Shown here: positions 35,862-44,502 of the stretch, piece by piece
How positions within the stretch are numbered: the first letter of the stretch is position 1
How the letters are laid out: every line of letters begins with the position of its first letter
DNA from: Gordonibacter pamelaeae
Lineage (GTDB): Bacteria; Actinomycetota; Coriobacteriia; Coriobacteriales; Eggerthellaceae
NCBI RefSeq assembly: GCF_042665095.1
Contig: NZ_JBHTBV010000001.1
Length of the DNA: 64,000 nucleotides
Strand: one strand, 5' to 3'
Translations under genes and position numbers: made by a program
The notes under the pieces: model-generated
The model's database searches: none
The model's input: only the letters and a program-made list of their open reading frames with translations
What the model was told of the DNA's origin: nothing

Positions 35862-36197
35862 TTACCCGCGGTCCTTGCCCAAGTGCTCGATGCAGCGTAG
35901 CCCCCAGGCCTCGAACTGCGCCAGCACCGGGCGGAACTCCTCGCCAAGCGGGCTCAGCGCGTACTCCACCTTGGGCGGCACCTGCGGGTACTCCGTGCGC
36001 GTGATCACGCCGTACTCCTCCAGCGAGCGCAGCTGCTTCGCCAGCGTGGCGTGCGTCATCTCGGGAAGGCGCCGCTGCAGCTCGTTGAAGCGCACCGGCC
36101 CGTCCTCCAGATGGTGCAGGATGACGATGGACCACTTGCCCCGCAGCACGCGTTGCGCGGTGACGTAGGGACATATGCCGAACAGGTCCTGGGTCAT
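35862..36197 (-). CDS. HxlR-family transcriptional regulator
   Basis: A 111-residue winged-helix protein with CPYVTAQRVLRGKWSIVIL at the start, FNELQRRLPEMTHATLAKQL as the helix-turn-helix, and VEYALSPLGEEF at the wing. The Cys near residue 9 is the redox- or aldehyde-sensing position in several HxlR proteins. The ATG follows AAGGAGGAGCC. It is divergent from the gene at 36362 and probably controls it through inverted repeats in the gap. Confidence 0.92.
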   Translation of the reverse strand: MTQDLFGICPYVTAQRVLRGKWSIVILHHLEDGPVRFNELQRRLPEMTHATLAKQLRSLEEYGVITRTEYPQVPPKVEYALSPLGEEFRPVLAQFEAWGLRCIEHLGKDRG

Positions 36198-36252
36198 GGC
36201 TCCTCCTTGCGGTTCCTCCCCGTCGTTCCCGCGGCGGGGTGCTTCCTTTCGA

Positions 36253-36304
36253 GATACCGGGTATCCGAAAAGATCGTACTTGTGGGCTAGTATACACGAT
36301 ACTA
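36253..36304. promoter_or_regulatory. Two operator-like palindromes for HxlR
   Basis: GATACCGGGTATC (36253-36265) is a 13-base palindrome. TAGTAT (36288-36293) and ATACTA (36299-36304) form a perfect 6-5-6 inverted repeat. Both lie between the divergent HxlR gene and the gene at 36362 and share the TATC/GATA character of HxlR sites. This AT-rich patch contrasts with the GC-rich surroundings. Confidence 0.6.
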
Positions 36305-36361
36305 AAGTAACCTATGTCAAAAAAACGAACTGTAAAGTTCATCCGGGGAAAGGAACAGATC

Positions 36362-37159
36362 ATGGAGAAGAACGACTTCGAGGCCATCGAGCTCGGCAAG
36401 GGCGCCGTGCGCGTGTACGACTTGGGCGCGGCGCGGCTCCATGCCTACCAGACGAACGATCCGCTGGCCGACGAGGTGTTCGTCGTGGAGAGGGGCGGCC
36501 GCGGTTTCGTCATCGAGCTGCCTTGCTTCCGCGACAATATCGCCGAGCTGGAAGCGTACGTGCGCGGGCAGGACATTGCCGTCGAGGGTATCGTTGCCGC
36601 CTACCATATGGCCGGCGGCAGCTTCATGCCCGGCACGCCCGTCTACTCCACGGGGGAGGCCGAAGCCTACGGTCACGAGGGCGGCGGCAAGGCGCTGGTC
36701 GACGGGTTCGCTGCGGCGTTCGGCGAGGCCTTCGACGCCTCGGTCGCCCAGGTGACGAACCTGGTGGAGGGGGACGAGCTTGAGCTGGCGGGCGTTTGCA
36801 TGCGCCTCGTGCGCAACGCCGATGCCTTCGACCTGGAGCTGCCCGAGCTGGGCGCGGCGTACCTGCACATGCTGGGACACGACTGCCACTCCATCGTAGC
36901 CGGCCCTGCGCATGCCGACGCGCAGATCGCGCAGCTGCAAGGTCTTGTCGAGGCGGGCATCGACCTCATCCTGACCAGCCACTACACACCGGAAGACCTG
37001 AAAGACGCCCGCACGAAGATCGCGTACCTGGAAGAGCTCAAGCGCCTTGCGGCCGCCAGCACCACCGCCGAGGGTTTCAAGGCTGCGGTAGATGCGCGCT
37101 TCCCCTCCTACGGTGGTGCGAACTACCTCGACATGACGGCCGGGTTCTTCTTCGCGTGA
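36362..37159 (+). CDS. MBL-related protein lacking the metal motif
   Basis: A 265-residue protein. Its overall pattern (DEVFVVERGGRGFVIELPCF, then YLHMLGHDCHSIVAG, then IDLILTSHYTPEDL) resembles an MBL-fold protein, but the HxHxDH motif is absent: the expected position reads AAYHMAGGSF. It may therefore bind a ligand rather than catalyse metal-dependent hydrolysis. It is divergent from the HxlR regulator, whose operators lie between. The ATG at 36362 follows AAAGGAACAGATC. The family assignment is tentative. Confidence 0.65.
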   Translation: MEKNDFEAIELGKGAVRVYDLGAARLHAYQTNDPLADEVFVVERGGRGFVIELPCFRDNIAELEAYVRGQDIAVEGIVAAYHMAGGSFMPGTPVYSTGEAEAYGHEGGGKALVDGFAAAFGEAFDASVAQVTNLVEGDELELAGVCMRLVRNADAFDLELPELGAAYLHMLGHDCHSIVAGPAHADAQIAQLQGLVEAGIDLILTSHYTPEDLKDARTKIAYLEELKRLAAASTTAEGFKAAVDARFPSYGGANYLDMTAGFFFA

Positions 37160-37249
37160 CGACGGGCCTCGCGGCGCGTCTGGCGGGTGCGCGGCCGTTG
37201 CGGGGCGGCGCGGAAAGGCGCATACTCGAGATGGACGAAAGGAGCTTCC

Positions 37250-38206
37250 ATGGTGCAGGTGAGCGAAGCGCGCGCGGCGGGCGGCGCGCGCGGGCGGGAC
37301 GAGGACGTGGCGTACCTGGTGCGGTACCTGCTGGAAGAGCGGGGCCTCGCGCAGGCACCTGCCGAGGGGCGGCCCTTCGACGAGGCGTTCGCCGAGTTCC
37401 GGGCGCTCGTCAACACGCGCGAGCCGCGCCCGGCGGACGGGCGGTTCCTGGCGGTGCAGGACCGGTTGCTGCGCGGCCTCATCGCGCAGGCGGGCATCGC
37501 GCGCGCCGCCGAGCTGCCGCCGACGCCGGCCGACGCGCGGCTTTCCGTGTGGCGCGGGGACATAACCACGCTCGAGGCGGACGCCATCGTCAACGCGGCG
37601 AACAGCGCGCTCCTGGGCTGCTGGGTGCCGGGACACCACTGCATCGACAACGCCATCCACACGTTCGCCGGCGTGCAGCTGCGCCTGGCGTGCGCGGAGC
37701 TCATGGAGCGGCAAGGACATGCGGAGCCCACCGGCCGCGCGCAGGTCACGGACGCATACAACCTGCCTGCCCACTGGGTGCTGCACACGGTGGGCCCCAT
37801 CGCGGACGGCGCGCCCACCGAACGGCACCGGCGCGAGCTGGCCTCGTGCTACGAGAGCTGCCTCGAGGCCGCTGCGGCGCGCGGGTGCCGCACGGTCGCC
37901 TTCTGCTGCGTGTCCACCGGCGCGTTCGGCTTCCCGCAAAGGGAGGCTGCCGAGATAGCCGTGGGCACGGTGCGCGCCTGGCTCGATCGGCGGGCCGGGG
38001 TGGGCGCCGATGCCCCCGGCAGCACCCGTGGCGCCGAGGGCGGGGCGGCGCGCGACGTAGCAGGCGGTTCGGAAGCGGCAGGCTCGGCGAGCGCTTCCGG
38101 CCCTGGCGGTTCCCCGGCGACGCCCGGCGCGCCCAGCGGCCTCAAGGTGGTGTTCAACGTGTTCGGCGACGAGGACGAGGCGATCTACCATGACCTGCTC
38201 GGCTAG
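37250..38206 (+). CDS. Zinc-containing macrodomain ADP-ribosyl hydrolase
   Basis: A 318-residue protein. The macrodomain begins near residue 98 with WRGDITTLEADAIVNAANS, then GCWVPGHHCIDNAIHTFAG. Cys124, His130 and Cys131 match the zinc site of Zn-macrodomains that pair with class M sirtuins, and STGAFGFP is the second phosphate loop. An Ala/Gly/Ser/Pro-rich insert at about 253-297 is unusual. It should remove mono-ADP-ribose from proteins. It overlaps the following sirtuin gene by 17 bases; no gcvH-like or lplA gene of the usual cluster is seen here. Confidence 0.9.
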   Translation: MVQVSEARAAGGARGRDEDVAYLVRYLLEERGLAQAPAEGRPFDEAFAEFRALVNTREPRPADGRFLAVQDRLLRGLIAQAGIARAAELPPTPADARLSVWRGDITTLEADAIVNAANSALLGCWVPGHHCIDNAIHTFAGVQLRLACAELMERQGHAEPTGRAQVTDAYNLPAHWVLHTVGPIADGAPTERHRRELASCYESCLEAAAARGCRTVAFCCVSTGAFGFPQREAAEIAVGTVRAWLDRRAGVGADAPGSTRGAEGGAARDVAGGSEAAGSASASGPGGSPATPGAPSGLKVVFNVFGDEDEAIYHDLLG

Positions 38207-38923
38207 CGGCGGGGACGCGGCGCGCGCCGCCGAGCTGCTCCAAGGCGCGCGCCGCGTGCTCATCGGCGCCGGCGCCGGCCTGTCTGCGGCGGCGGGGCTC
38301 TCCTACGGCGGCGAGCGTTTCGCGCGGAACTTCGCCCCCTTCATCGAGAAGTACGGCATGACCGACATGTACTCGGCGGGCTTCTACCCGTTCCCGTCCG
38401 AGGAGGCGCGCTGGGGCTACTGGGCGCGCCACGTCTGGGTCAACCGCCACGAGCCCGATGCGCTGCCGCTGTACCGCGCGCTGCACGCGTTCGCCCGGGA
38501 GCGCGCTACCCGAACCGCGAGCTCGTGGCCCGGATGCTCGCGCGCACCGAGGACTGCCTCGTGCCCTCCGAGCTCGTGCCCGCGTGCCCCGTGTGCGGCG
38601 GCCCGATGGCCGTGCACCTGCGCGTGGACGGGCACTTCGTAGAGAACGCCGAATGGCATGCCTCCCAGGAGCGCTACCGCCGCTTCGTCGAGGGCATGGA
38701 GCGCGAGCCCGCCGTGCTGCTGGAGCTGGGCGTGGGGTGGAACACGCCGGGCATCGTCCGCTTCCCGTTCGAGGCGCTGGCCCGCGCGACGAACACCCCG
38801 CTCGTGCGCCTGAACTACGACGACGCCCGCCTGCCCGAGGGCGTGCCGGGCGTGGGCCTGCAAGGCGACATCGCCGAGCTGTGGCCGCTGATCGCGAGCG
38901 CGGCGGGAAAGGGGGAGCAATGA
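38190..38923 (+). pseudogene. Class M sirtuin (SirTM), internal deletion and frameshift
   Basis: The N-terminal part (RRVLIGAGAGLSAAAGLSYGG, then KYGMTDMYSAGFYPF) is a sirtuin NAD-binding start and runs to about 38503. The C-terminal part resumes in another frame with YPNRELVARMLARTED, CPVCGGPM and WNTPGIVRFPFE. From the family, the missing piece should hold the NVDH catalytic His, the GDYG segment and the first zinc Cys pair, roughly 40-45 residues. The open length of 734 bases is not a multiple of three. This copy cannot encode an active ADP-ribosyltransferase as written. Confidence 0.85.
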
Positions 38924-39546
38924 CGGTAGACGCAGATTCCTGCCTTCGGTTCCTACGCGAGGTGCGCGACGTGGCCTTCGCCACCGTCGACGAGGACGGC
39001 CTGCCCGCCGTGCGCGTCATCGACGTCATGATGGTGGAGGGCGGTCGGCTTTATTTCGTGGCCGCGCGCGGCAAGGCGTTCTATGGACAGGTCATGCGCA
39101 CGCGCTATGTGGCGATCGTAGGACAGTCGCCCGACTACCGCACGTGCCGGCTGCGCGGCCCGGTGGAGCACCCCGACGATCCGGTCGAGCAGCGCCGTCT
39201 CGTGGACCGCGTGTTCGAGCTCAACCCCTCCATGGAGGAGCTCTACCCCGGCGATTCGCGTTACGTGCTGGAGGCGTTCTACCTGGAGCGGGGCCAGGGA
39301 GAGTTCTTCGACCTGGGCCGCCACCCCCTCTTCCGCGCACCGTTCGCGCTGGGCGGCGGCCCCGTCGCGCGCGAGGGCTTCACGGTTTCGGACGCCTGCA
39401 CCGGCTGCGGTGCCTGCTTCGCGGCTTGTCCACAGGGCTGCATCGCGCCGCGGCCCGACGGCCGCGCCTTCATCGAGCAGCAGGCGTGCCTCCACTGCGG
39501 CCGCTGCCGCGAGGTGTGCCCGTCGGACGCCATCGCGCCGCGGTAG
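38920..39546 (+). CDS. PNPOx-fold protein fused to a 2[4Fe-4S] ferredoxin
   Basis: A 208-residue fusion. Residues 1-140 are a pyridoxamine-oxidase-like split-barrel (DVAFATVDEDGLPAVRVIDVMMVEGG, a likely flavin-binding fold). Residues 155-208 carry two ferredoxin motifs, CTGCGACFAACPQGC and CLHCGRCREVCP, for two [4Fe-4S] clusters. It probably moves electrons between ferredoxin clusters and flavin. It overlaps the sirtuin remnant by four bases (ATGA), so it is translated with the macrodomain unit. Confidence 0.92.
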   Translation: MTVDADSCLRFLREVRDVAFATVDEDGLPAVRVIDVMMVEGGRLYFVAARGKAFYGQVMRTRYVAIVGQSPDYRTCRLRGPVEHPDDPVEQRRLVDRVFELNPSMEELYPGDSRYVLEAFYLERGQGEFFDLGRHPLFRAPFALGGGPVAREGFTVSDACTGCGACFAACPQGCIAPRPDGRAFIEQQACLHCGRCREVCPSDAIAPR

Positions 39547-39620
39547 CGGGGCGTACCTCCTGCGCTCCCGGTTCGCCCTCCTTTTCAGGTAGAATGATGG
39601 GGACAGAAAGAGGCTGCCCC

Positions 39621-40292
39621 ATGAAGAACTCCCCGAAACCCCATCCCGCCAACCCGGCCGTGCCCGGCGAGCTGGCGGCGGTGGACGCGCTCGCTGCGTG
39701 GATCGAGCGCGAGATGGACGGCGACCCGCTCGTTGCGCACGTGCTCGTCGCGGGCGATGCAGCCGTGCGCGCCGACTTCTCGCTGCTCGAGCTGTCCGAG
39801 TCGCGCGTCGAGGGCTGTCGCTACACGGCCTGCGACTTCTCCCGTGCCTCGTTCGCCGACGTGGCGTTCTCCGGCTGCGATTTCTCCAACAGCGATTTCT
39901 CCGAGGCGAACTTCACGCGCTGCACGTTCTCCTCGTGCAAGTTCACGGGAGCGAACTTCACCGAGGCCGTGCTTGCCCGCACCGAGCTGAGCGACTCCAC
40001 GCTGTCCTATGCGTCGCTCGCGAAGGCCAGGCTGACCGACGTGCTCGCGCGTGCTGACGATTTCTCGCACGCCGACCTGTCCGAGGCGCGACTTGCGCGC
40101 ACCGTCTTCGACGACGTGCGCTTCACGGGCACGAGCTTCTTCCGCACCTCGCTTGCCGGCATCGACTTCACGACCTGCCAGCTGGCCGATATCGTGCTCT
40201 CCGACGCCATGGGCGAGCTCAAGGGCTGCCGCATGGACCTCTACCAGGCCGCCGGCATCGCCCAGCGCCTCGGCGTGGTCATCGCCGACTGA
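39621..40292 (+). CDS. Pentapeptide-repeat protein
   Basis: A 223-residue protein. From about residue 50 it reads as pentapeptide repeats of the A(D/N)LxX type, for example CDFSRASFADVAFSGCDF, CDFSNSDFSEANFTRCTF and ANFTEAVLARTEL, which should form a right-handed square beta-helix. There is no membrane segment. Such proteins include gyrase-protecting Qnr-like factors, but most have unknown roles. The ATG at 39621 follows AGAAAGAGG. Confidence 0.9.
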   Translation: MKNSPKPHPANPAVPGELAAVDALAAWIEREMDGDPLVAHVLVAGDAAVRADFSLLELSESRVEGCRYTACDFSRASFADVAFSGCDFSNSDFSEANFTRCTFSSCKFTGANFTEAVLARTELSDSTLSYASLAKARLTDVLARADDFSHADLSEARLARTVFDDVRFTGTSFFRTSLAGIDFTTCQLADIVLSDAMGELKGCRMDLYQAAGIAQRLGVVIAD

Positions 40293-40401
40293 CGGCGCAG
40301 TCCGGAAGCCGGCGGCCCTTGCGGGGCGCTTTCGGCCTTCGGTCCGCAGCATCCGCCGCAGGGCGTCCGCGGCGCCCGAACCGCCGCGTCCGTTCGGACG
40401 C

Positions 40402-40566
40402 CTACCCTTGCTTGCCGCGCGTCTCGATCTCGTCATGGGCCTCGATGATGGCCTTCTTGACCGCCTTTTTCACCACTAGGTATCCGATGGCTACGAACAG
40501 CGCGATTATCAGTGGGTAGACGACAAAGATTAGCAGCTCCGGCACCCCTATACCCAGTATCCTCAT
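40402..40566 (-). CDS. Small single-helix membrane protein
   Basis: A 54-residue protein: MRILGIGVPELLIFV through VAIGYLVVKK forms one membrane helix (about residues 8-32), followed by a charged tail KKAVKKAIIEAHDEIETRGK. It has a good ribosome binding site, AAAGGCGG. It resembles other tiny helix-plus-charged-tail proteins of unknown role. It is convergent with the pentapeptide gene. Confidence 0.65.
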   Translation of the reverse strand: MRILGIGVPELLIFVVYPLIIALFVAIGYLVVKKAVKKAIIEAHDEIETRGKQG

Positions 40567-40901
40567 GTCATCCGCCTTTCCCTCGGTGGCGTCGATCATA
40601 CCATCTTTCCGTTCTGCCTTGTGTCCTCCTCCGCGATCGCCCGGCCCCGCGACCGTCCTGCCCGGTGACCTCCCTCGAAGGGCGGCCTCGCTTGCGGTCA
40701 CCCGCTCCGGCTCCAAGTGCCCGGGGATTGGCAAAGGCTCGCCCGCACCGCTTTCGATAACGCCGCCGCGTTGCCGGTGCGTTGACCGGCGGTGCAAAAG
40801 CCGTTGGTTGCCCGGGGGTGCATGCGCGCAGGACAATGGGGGGGAGTCGATCCGGTTTGCGGCCGCGGCAGCTGCCTCGCGCCGCAGGAAGCGAGGCCCC
40901 C
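40567..40901. other. Divergent intergenic region
   Basis: This 335-base gap lies between the small membrane protein (minus) and the Rieske gene (plus). I see no gene and no clear promoter; TTGACCGG at 40781 is the best -35 candidate for the Rieske gene but has no convincing -10 partner. Confidence 0.35.
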
Positions 40902-41879
40902 ATGATCCCGAACCAGTGGTATGCCGTTCTGTCATCCTCCGAGGTGAGGCGCGGGCGCCCCGTGGGCGCCGTGCGCTTCGGGCGGCGCCTGGTGTTCTGG
41001 CGCGACGAGGAGGACAACGTGGCCTGCCTCGACGGCACGTGCTGCCACCGCGGCGCCGACCTCGCGGCGGGGCGCGTGGAGGGCGGGCATGTGCACTGCC
41101 CCTTCCACGGCCTGCGCTACGCCGCCGACGGGCGCGTGGTGGCCATCCCCGCGAACGGCCTCGAGGCGGAGGTGCCCGAGAACTTCCGCGTGCGACCCTG
41201 GCTCGCGGTGGACGCGTTCGGCTTCATCTGGGTGTTCTACGGCAAGCCCGCCGACGCGCCCGACGACCTGCCGATGTTCGAGGAGTTCCGCGGCGATTTC
41301 CCCTACGCGGAGCGCTATGAGGTGTGGGACGTGCACTACTCGCGCGCCATCGAGAACCAGCTCGACGTGATCCACCTGCCGTTCGTGCATCCGAACACCA
41401 TCGGGCGCGGCCACAAGACGCTCGTGAACGGCCCGGTGACGGAGTGGGACGACGAGACGCTCACGTTCTACGTGAAGAACGAGCCCGACTGCGGCCAGAC
41501 GCCCCAGACAGCCGACGAGATAGAGAACTGGTGGGAGCTGAACAGCCTTCAGTACCGCGTGCCGAACCTGTGGCAGAACCGCATCGCGGACGACCTGCGC
41601 GTCATGGCGGCGTTCGCACCCGTAGACGACGAGCGCACGAAGATCTACCTGCGCCTCTACCAGCGCATGGTCAAGGCGCCCGTGCTGCGCGGCCTCGTGT
41701 GCGCCGCCGGCAACGTGGCGAACGGCGTGATCCTGCACCAGGACCGAAGAGTGGTGCTCACGCAGCGCCCGAAGAAGACCGAGCTCCAAATGGGCGAGAA
41801 CCTCCTGCGCGGCGACAAGCCCGTCCTCGAGTTCCGCTCCCGCAGGGAAGAGCTGAAGAAAGCTGCCGAGCGCAGGTAG
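40902..41879 (+). CDS. Rieske non-heme iron oxygenase-like protein
   Basis: A 325-residue protein with a complete Rieske [2Fe-2S] motif (Cys47-x-His49 and Cys66-x2-His69, in TCCHRG and HCPFHGLRY) and a mononuclear iron site Asp155-x2-His158-x4-His163 in ENQLDVIHLPFVHPNTIG. This is the alpha-subunit layout of Rieske oxygenases or demethylases. In a mainly anaerobic lineage such a protein is notable. No reductase gene is adjacent; the PNPOx-ferredoxin protein 1.4 kb upstream is a conceivable donor. The substrate is unknown. Confidence 0.9.
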   Translation: MIPNQWYAVLSSSEVRRGRPVGAVRFGRRLVFWRDEEDNVACLDGTCCHRGADLAAGRVEGGHVHCPFHGLRYAADGRVVAIPANGLEAEVPENFRVRPWLAVDAFGFIWVFYGKPADAPDDLPMFEEFRGDFPYAERYEVWDVHYSRAIENQLDVIHLPFVHPNTIGRGHKTLVNGPVTEWDDETLTFYVKNEPDCGQTPQTADEIENWWELNSLQYRVPNLWQNRIADDLRVMAAFAPVDDERTKIYLRLYQRMVKAPVLRGLVCAAGNVANGVILHQDRRVVLTQRPKKTELQMGENLLRGDKPVLEFRSRREELKKAAERR

Positions 41880-41926
41880 CATCCCCGCTGCGGAAGCCCC
41901 TGCACCGGCGTTTCTCGCTCAAGGCC

Positions 41927-42081
41927 CGGTTTCTGGCAAGATATTTCGATAATGTATGGTCCTATTCGAGGATAGTTCAAAGTTGATCATTCCGAACTGG
42001 TATTTTATAAGATTACTTATCTACTTATATAAAAAGAGCGACTCAAACTCGTACATTATCGAAATATCTTGCCAGAAACCG
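41927..42081. repeat. Palindromic repeat element 5 (family C), 155 bp, AT-rich
   Basis: The terminal 30 bases (41927-41956 and 42052-42081) are perfect reverse complements; the arm reads CGGTTTCTGGCAAGATATTT and continues to AATGTA. The 95-base interior is strikingly AT-rich (for example TATTTTATAAGATTACTTAT) against GC-rich flanks. Size and layout equal families A and B, but the sequence is different. Confidence 0.88.
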
Positions 42082-42304
42082 TGTCCTCGGCAGGAAACCG
42101 CCGTCAGTGCCGGCTGCTTCCTGCAACAGAAGGCTTCGAAGAGAGAGGCCTGGCGCGCTTGTCGCGAGCGTTGCGGACGAGAGGGGGGGGTTCAACCTAA
42201 GCATGAAGCGGCTGCCCTCCGTTTCCCCAAGCACCATGTCTTGTACCATGAAATCATCGTTGAATCGCGCATGCAAGCGCAGGACCAGTAAGGACGTGGC
42301 TCTC

Positions 42305-42796
42305 ATGTTGGAATCGACCCATACGTACCAGGTTATCATCCCGTATTCCATCGAGGAGGTATGGCAGGCGCTGAAGCATGCGGCCGATCTCGATGTGGCG
42401 GGAGGCCAGGAGATCGTCGAGCGCGTTTCCGACGCCGAGTGGACAACGGCTCTCGACGAGCGCCACAGCACGCGCTGCACGGCCGCCTACGACGAGGCCG
42501 CCCGCCGCATGGACGTGACGATGGACTCTACCGCCAAGCACGAGAATGACACCACCTCGATCTCGCTCGCTTCCGTTGACGCAGGCACGGAGGTGACCGT
42601 CGAGCAAACCGTTCGCGGGAACTTCGTGGTGATGAAGATGCTCCAGCTCGTGGGCGTCGGCGCCCTGGACAAGGTGGCCGGTTCGATCGTCTCCAACATC
42701 GAGGCGCTGTGCTCCGGCGGCGAGACGCGCCGGATGAGCACCGAGGACTTGGAGGCCTACGCGAAAGAACGCGTGGCCGATTGGGGGAAGGACTAG
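42305..42796 (+). CDS. SRPBCC-superfamily protein
   Basis: A 163-residue protein starting THTYQVIIPYSIEEVWQALKHAADL, the pattern of START/polyketide-cyclase-like (SRPBCC) folds, followed by beta strands and a long C-terminal helix (LDKVAGSIVSNIEAL). It may bind a lipid or hydrophobic ligand; no function can be assigned. The ATG at 42305 follows AAGGACGTGGC. The 223 bases upstream, after repeat element 5, hold no other gene. Confidence 0.75.
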   Translation: MLESTHTYQVIIPYSIEEVWQALKHAADLDVAGGQEIVERVSDAEWTTALDERHSTRCTAAYDEAARRMDVTMDSTAKHENDTTSISLASVDAGTEVTVEQTVRGNFVVMKMLQLVGVGALDKVAGSIVSNIEALCSGGETRRMSTEDLEAYAKERVADWGKD

Positions 42797-42820
42797 CCTG
42801 AGCCATGCAGGCAGGTTGAG

Positions 42821-42854
42821 AAAAGGGGGCGCGCCGATCGATTGGCGCGCCCCC
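42821..42854 (-). terminator. Intrinsic terminator of ahcY
   Basis: GGGGGCGCGCC (42825-42835) and GGCGCGCCCCC (42844-42854) form a perfect 11-base stem. On the minus strand it is followed by TTTT, so it ends ahcY transcription; it may also slow plus-strand readthrough from the SRPBCC gene. Confidence 0.85.
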
Positions 42855-42879
42855 TTCGTCGCTCTCTGCGGAAAACGCG

Positions 42880-44145
42880 CTACAGCGTCTCGAAGTTCCA
42901 GCTGCTCATGTAGGCGATCTGCTCCTCGGTGAGCGTGTCGATGGCGATGCCGAGCGTCTCCAGCTTCACGCGGGCCACGCCGTCGTCGATGGTGGCCGGC
43001 ACGTCGTACACCTTGTTCTCCAGCTCGCCGGCGTGGAGGTAGAGGTACTCGGCGGCCAGCGCCTGGTTCGCGAAGCTCATGTCCATGACGCTTGCCGGAT
43101 GGCCCTCGGCGCACGACAGGTTCACGAGGCGCCCCTGCGCCAGCACGATGACCGTGCGGCCGTCCGCGAGCGTGTACTCCTCCACGAGCGGCTTCAGCTC
43201 CTCCTTCTTCACGGCGTGCTCCTCAAGCCACACGAGGTTGATCTCGGAGTCGAAGTGGCCGGAGTTGCAGATGATCGCGCCGTCCTTCATGTTCTCGAAG
43301 GCGGGCGCGTCCACCACCTTGCAGTTGCCGGTGACGGTCACCCACACGTCGGCGAAGCGCGCCGCCTCGGCCGCGGGCATCACCTCGTAGCCCTCCATGT
43401 GCGCCTCGAGCGCCTTCAAGGGGTCCACCTCGCACACGATCACGCGCATGCCCATGCCCTTCGCGCGCAGGGCCAGGCCGCTGCCGCAGTAGCCGTAGCC
43501 AGAGATGACGATGGTGCGCCCGCACATGAGGCGGTTCGTGGCGCGGATGATGCCGTCGAGCGTGGACTGGCCGGTGCCGTAGTGGTTGTCGAAGCAGTGC
43601 TTCGTGTTGGCGTCGTTGATGTTGAACACGGGGTAGGCGAGCGTTCCCTCGGCCGCCATGGACATGAGGCGCACGACGCCCGTCGTGGTCTCCTCGGTGC
43701 CGCCAACCACGCCGGCCAGCTTGTCGGTGAAGCGGGTGTGCAGCGCGGTGTCGAGGTCGGCGCCGTCGTCCATGATGATCTGCGGATCGGTGGCGATGAC
43801 GGCCTCGATATGGCGGTTGTAGGTGTCGGCGTCCTCGCCGGCGATGGCGAACACGCTGATGCCGAAGTCGCGCACGAGCGCGGCGGCCGTGTCGTCCTGG
43901 GTGGACAGCGGGTTGCTCGCGCACAGCGCCACCTGCGCGCCTGAGGCCGTGAGCGCGCGCATGAGGTTCGCCGTCTCGGTGGTCACGTGCATGCAGGCGC
44001 CGATGCGCACGCCCTCCAGGGGGCGCTCGCGCTCGAAGCGCTCGCGGATGGACGCGAGCACGGGCATGTCGCGGTCGGCCCACAGGATGCGGGCAAGGCC
44101 CTCGTCGGCCAGCGCGATGTCTTTGATGTCGTGGTTCTCGGGCAT
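42880..44145 (-). CDS. ahcY: Adenosylhomocysteinase
   Basis: A 421-residue enzyme that splits S-adenosylhomocysteine into adenosine and homocysteine with bound NAD. It has ACMHVTTETANLMRAL, FNINDANTKHCFDNHYGTGQS, the NAD loop VISGYGYCGSGLALRAKG and NSGHFDSEI. All are diagnostic. The ATG follows GGGAGGCTTTTCC. It recycles the product of methyl-transfer reactions and stands as a single gene. Confidence 0.97.
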   Translation of the reverse strand: MPENHDIKDIALADEGLARILWADRDMPVLASIRERFERERPLEGVRIGACMHVTTETANLMRALTASGAQVALCASNPLSTQDDTAAALVRDFGISVFAIAGEDADTYNRHIEAVIATDPQIIMDDGADLDTALHTRFTDKLAGVVGGTEETTTGVVRLMSMAAEGTLAYPVFNINDANTKHCFDNHYGTGQSTLDGIIRATNRLMCGRTIVISGYGYCGSGLALRAKGMGMRVIVCEVDPLKALEAHMEGYEVMPAAEAARFADVWVTVTGNCKVVDAPAFENMKDGAIICNSGHFDSEINLVWLEEHAVKKEELKPLVEEYTLADGRTVIVLAQGRLVNLSCAEGHPASVMDMSFANQALAAEYLYLHAGELENKVYDVPATIDDGVARVKLETLGIAIDTLTEEQIAYMSSWNFETL

Positions 44146-44502
44146 GGAAAAGCCTCCCTGGGTATGGAAAACGGCACAGTTCGCCCTCTATTGTACGCCA
44201 GCGCGCACGCGTTCACGAGCGGGAGATCCGGGGCGTTTGTGGAGTTCGTATGCACAACGTTTGTGAATCCTTGGCTTTTACCGCGCAAAAAACGGAAGAA
44301 TCGGTAACGAACGGACTCCCCGTTGGGACGGGCGGCTGCGAAGTGGCTATAATCGTCCGAGCTTGCGAACTCGCACGACAGCACACGTACCATCACCACA
44401 CCAGGCAGCAGCAGGGGGCGCCGAAGCCCTTGGGCCTGCGTGCGAGCGAGCAGAGGACGGCCGCCGGCAAGGCAGGGACGGCCCGTAAAAGGAGCAAACG
44501 GA
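44146..44502 (+). promoter_or_regulatory. Promoter and leader of the glycosyltransferase gene
   Basis: A perfect TATAAT at 44348-44353 is the likely -10 box, with TTGGGA at 44323-44328 as a -35 box (19-base spacing). The leader of about 145 bases carries small hairpins, including TGCGAACTCGCA at about 44365. The ahcY promoter should lie in the left part of this gap on the other strand; it is AT-richer near 44240-44310. Confidence 0.5.
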
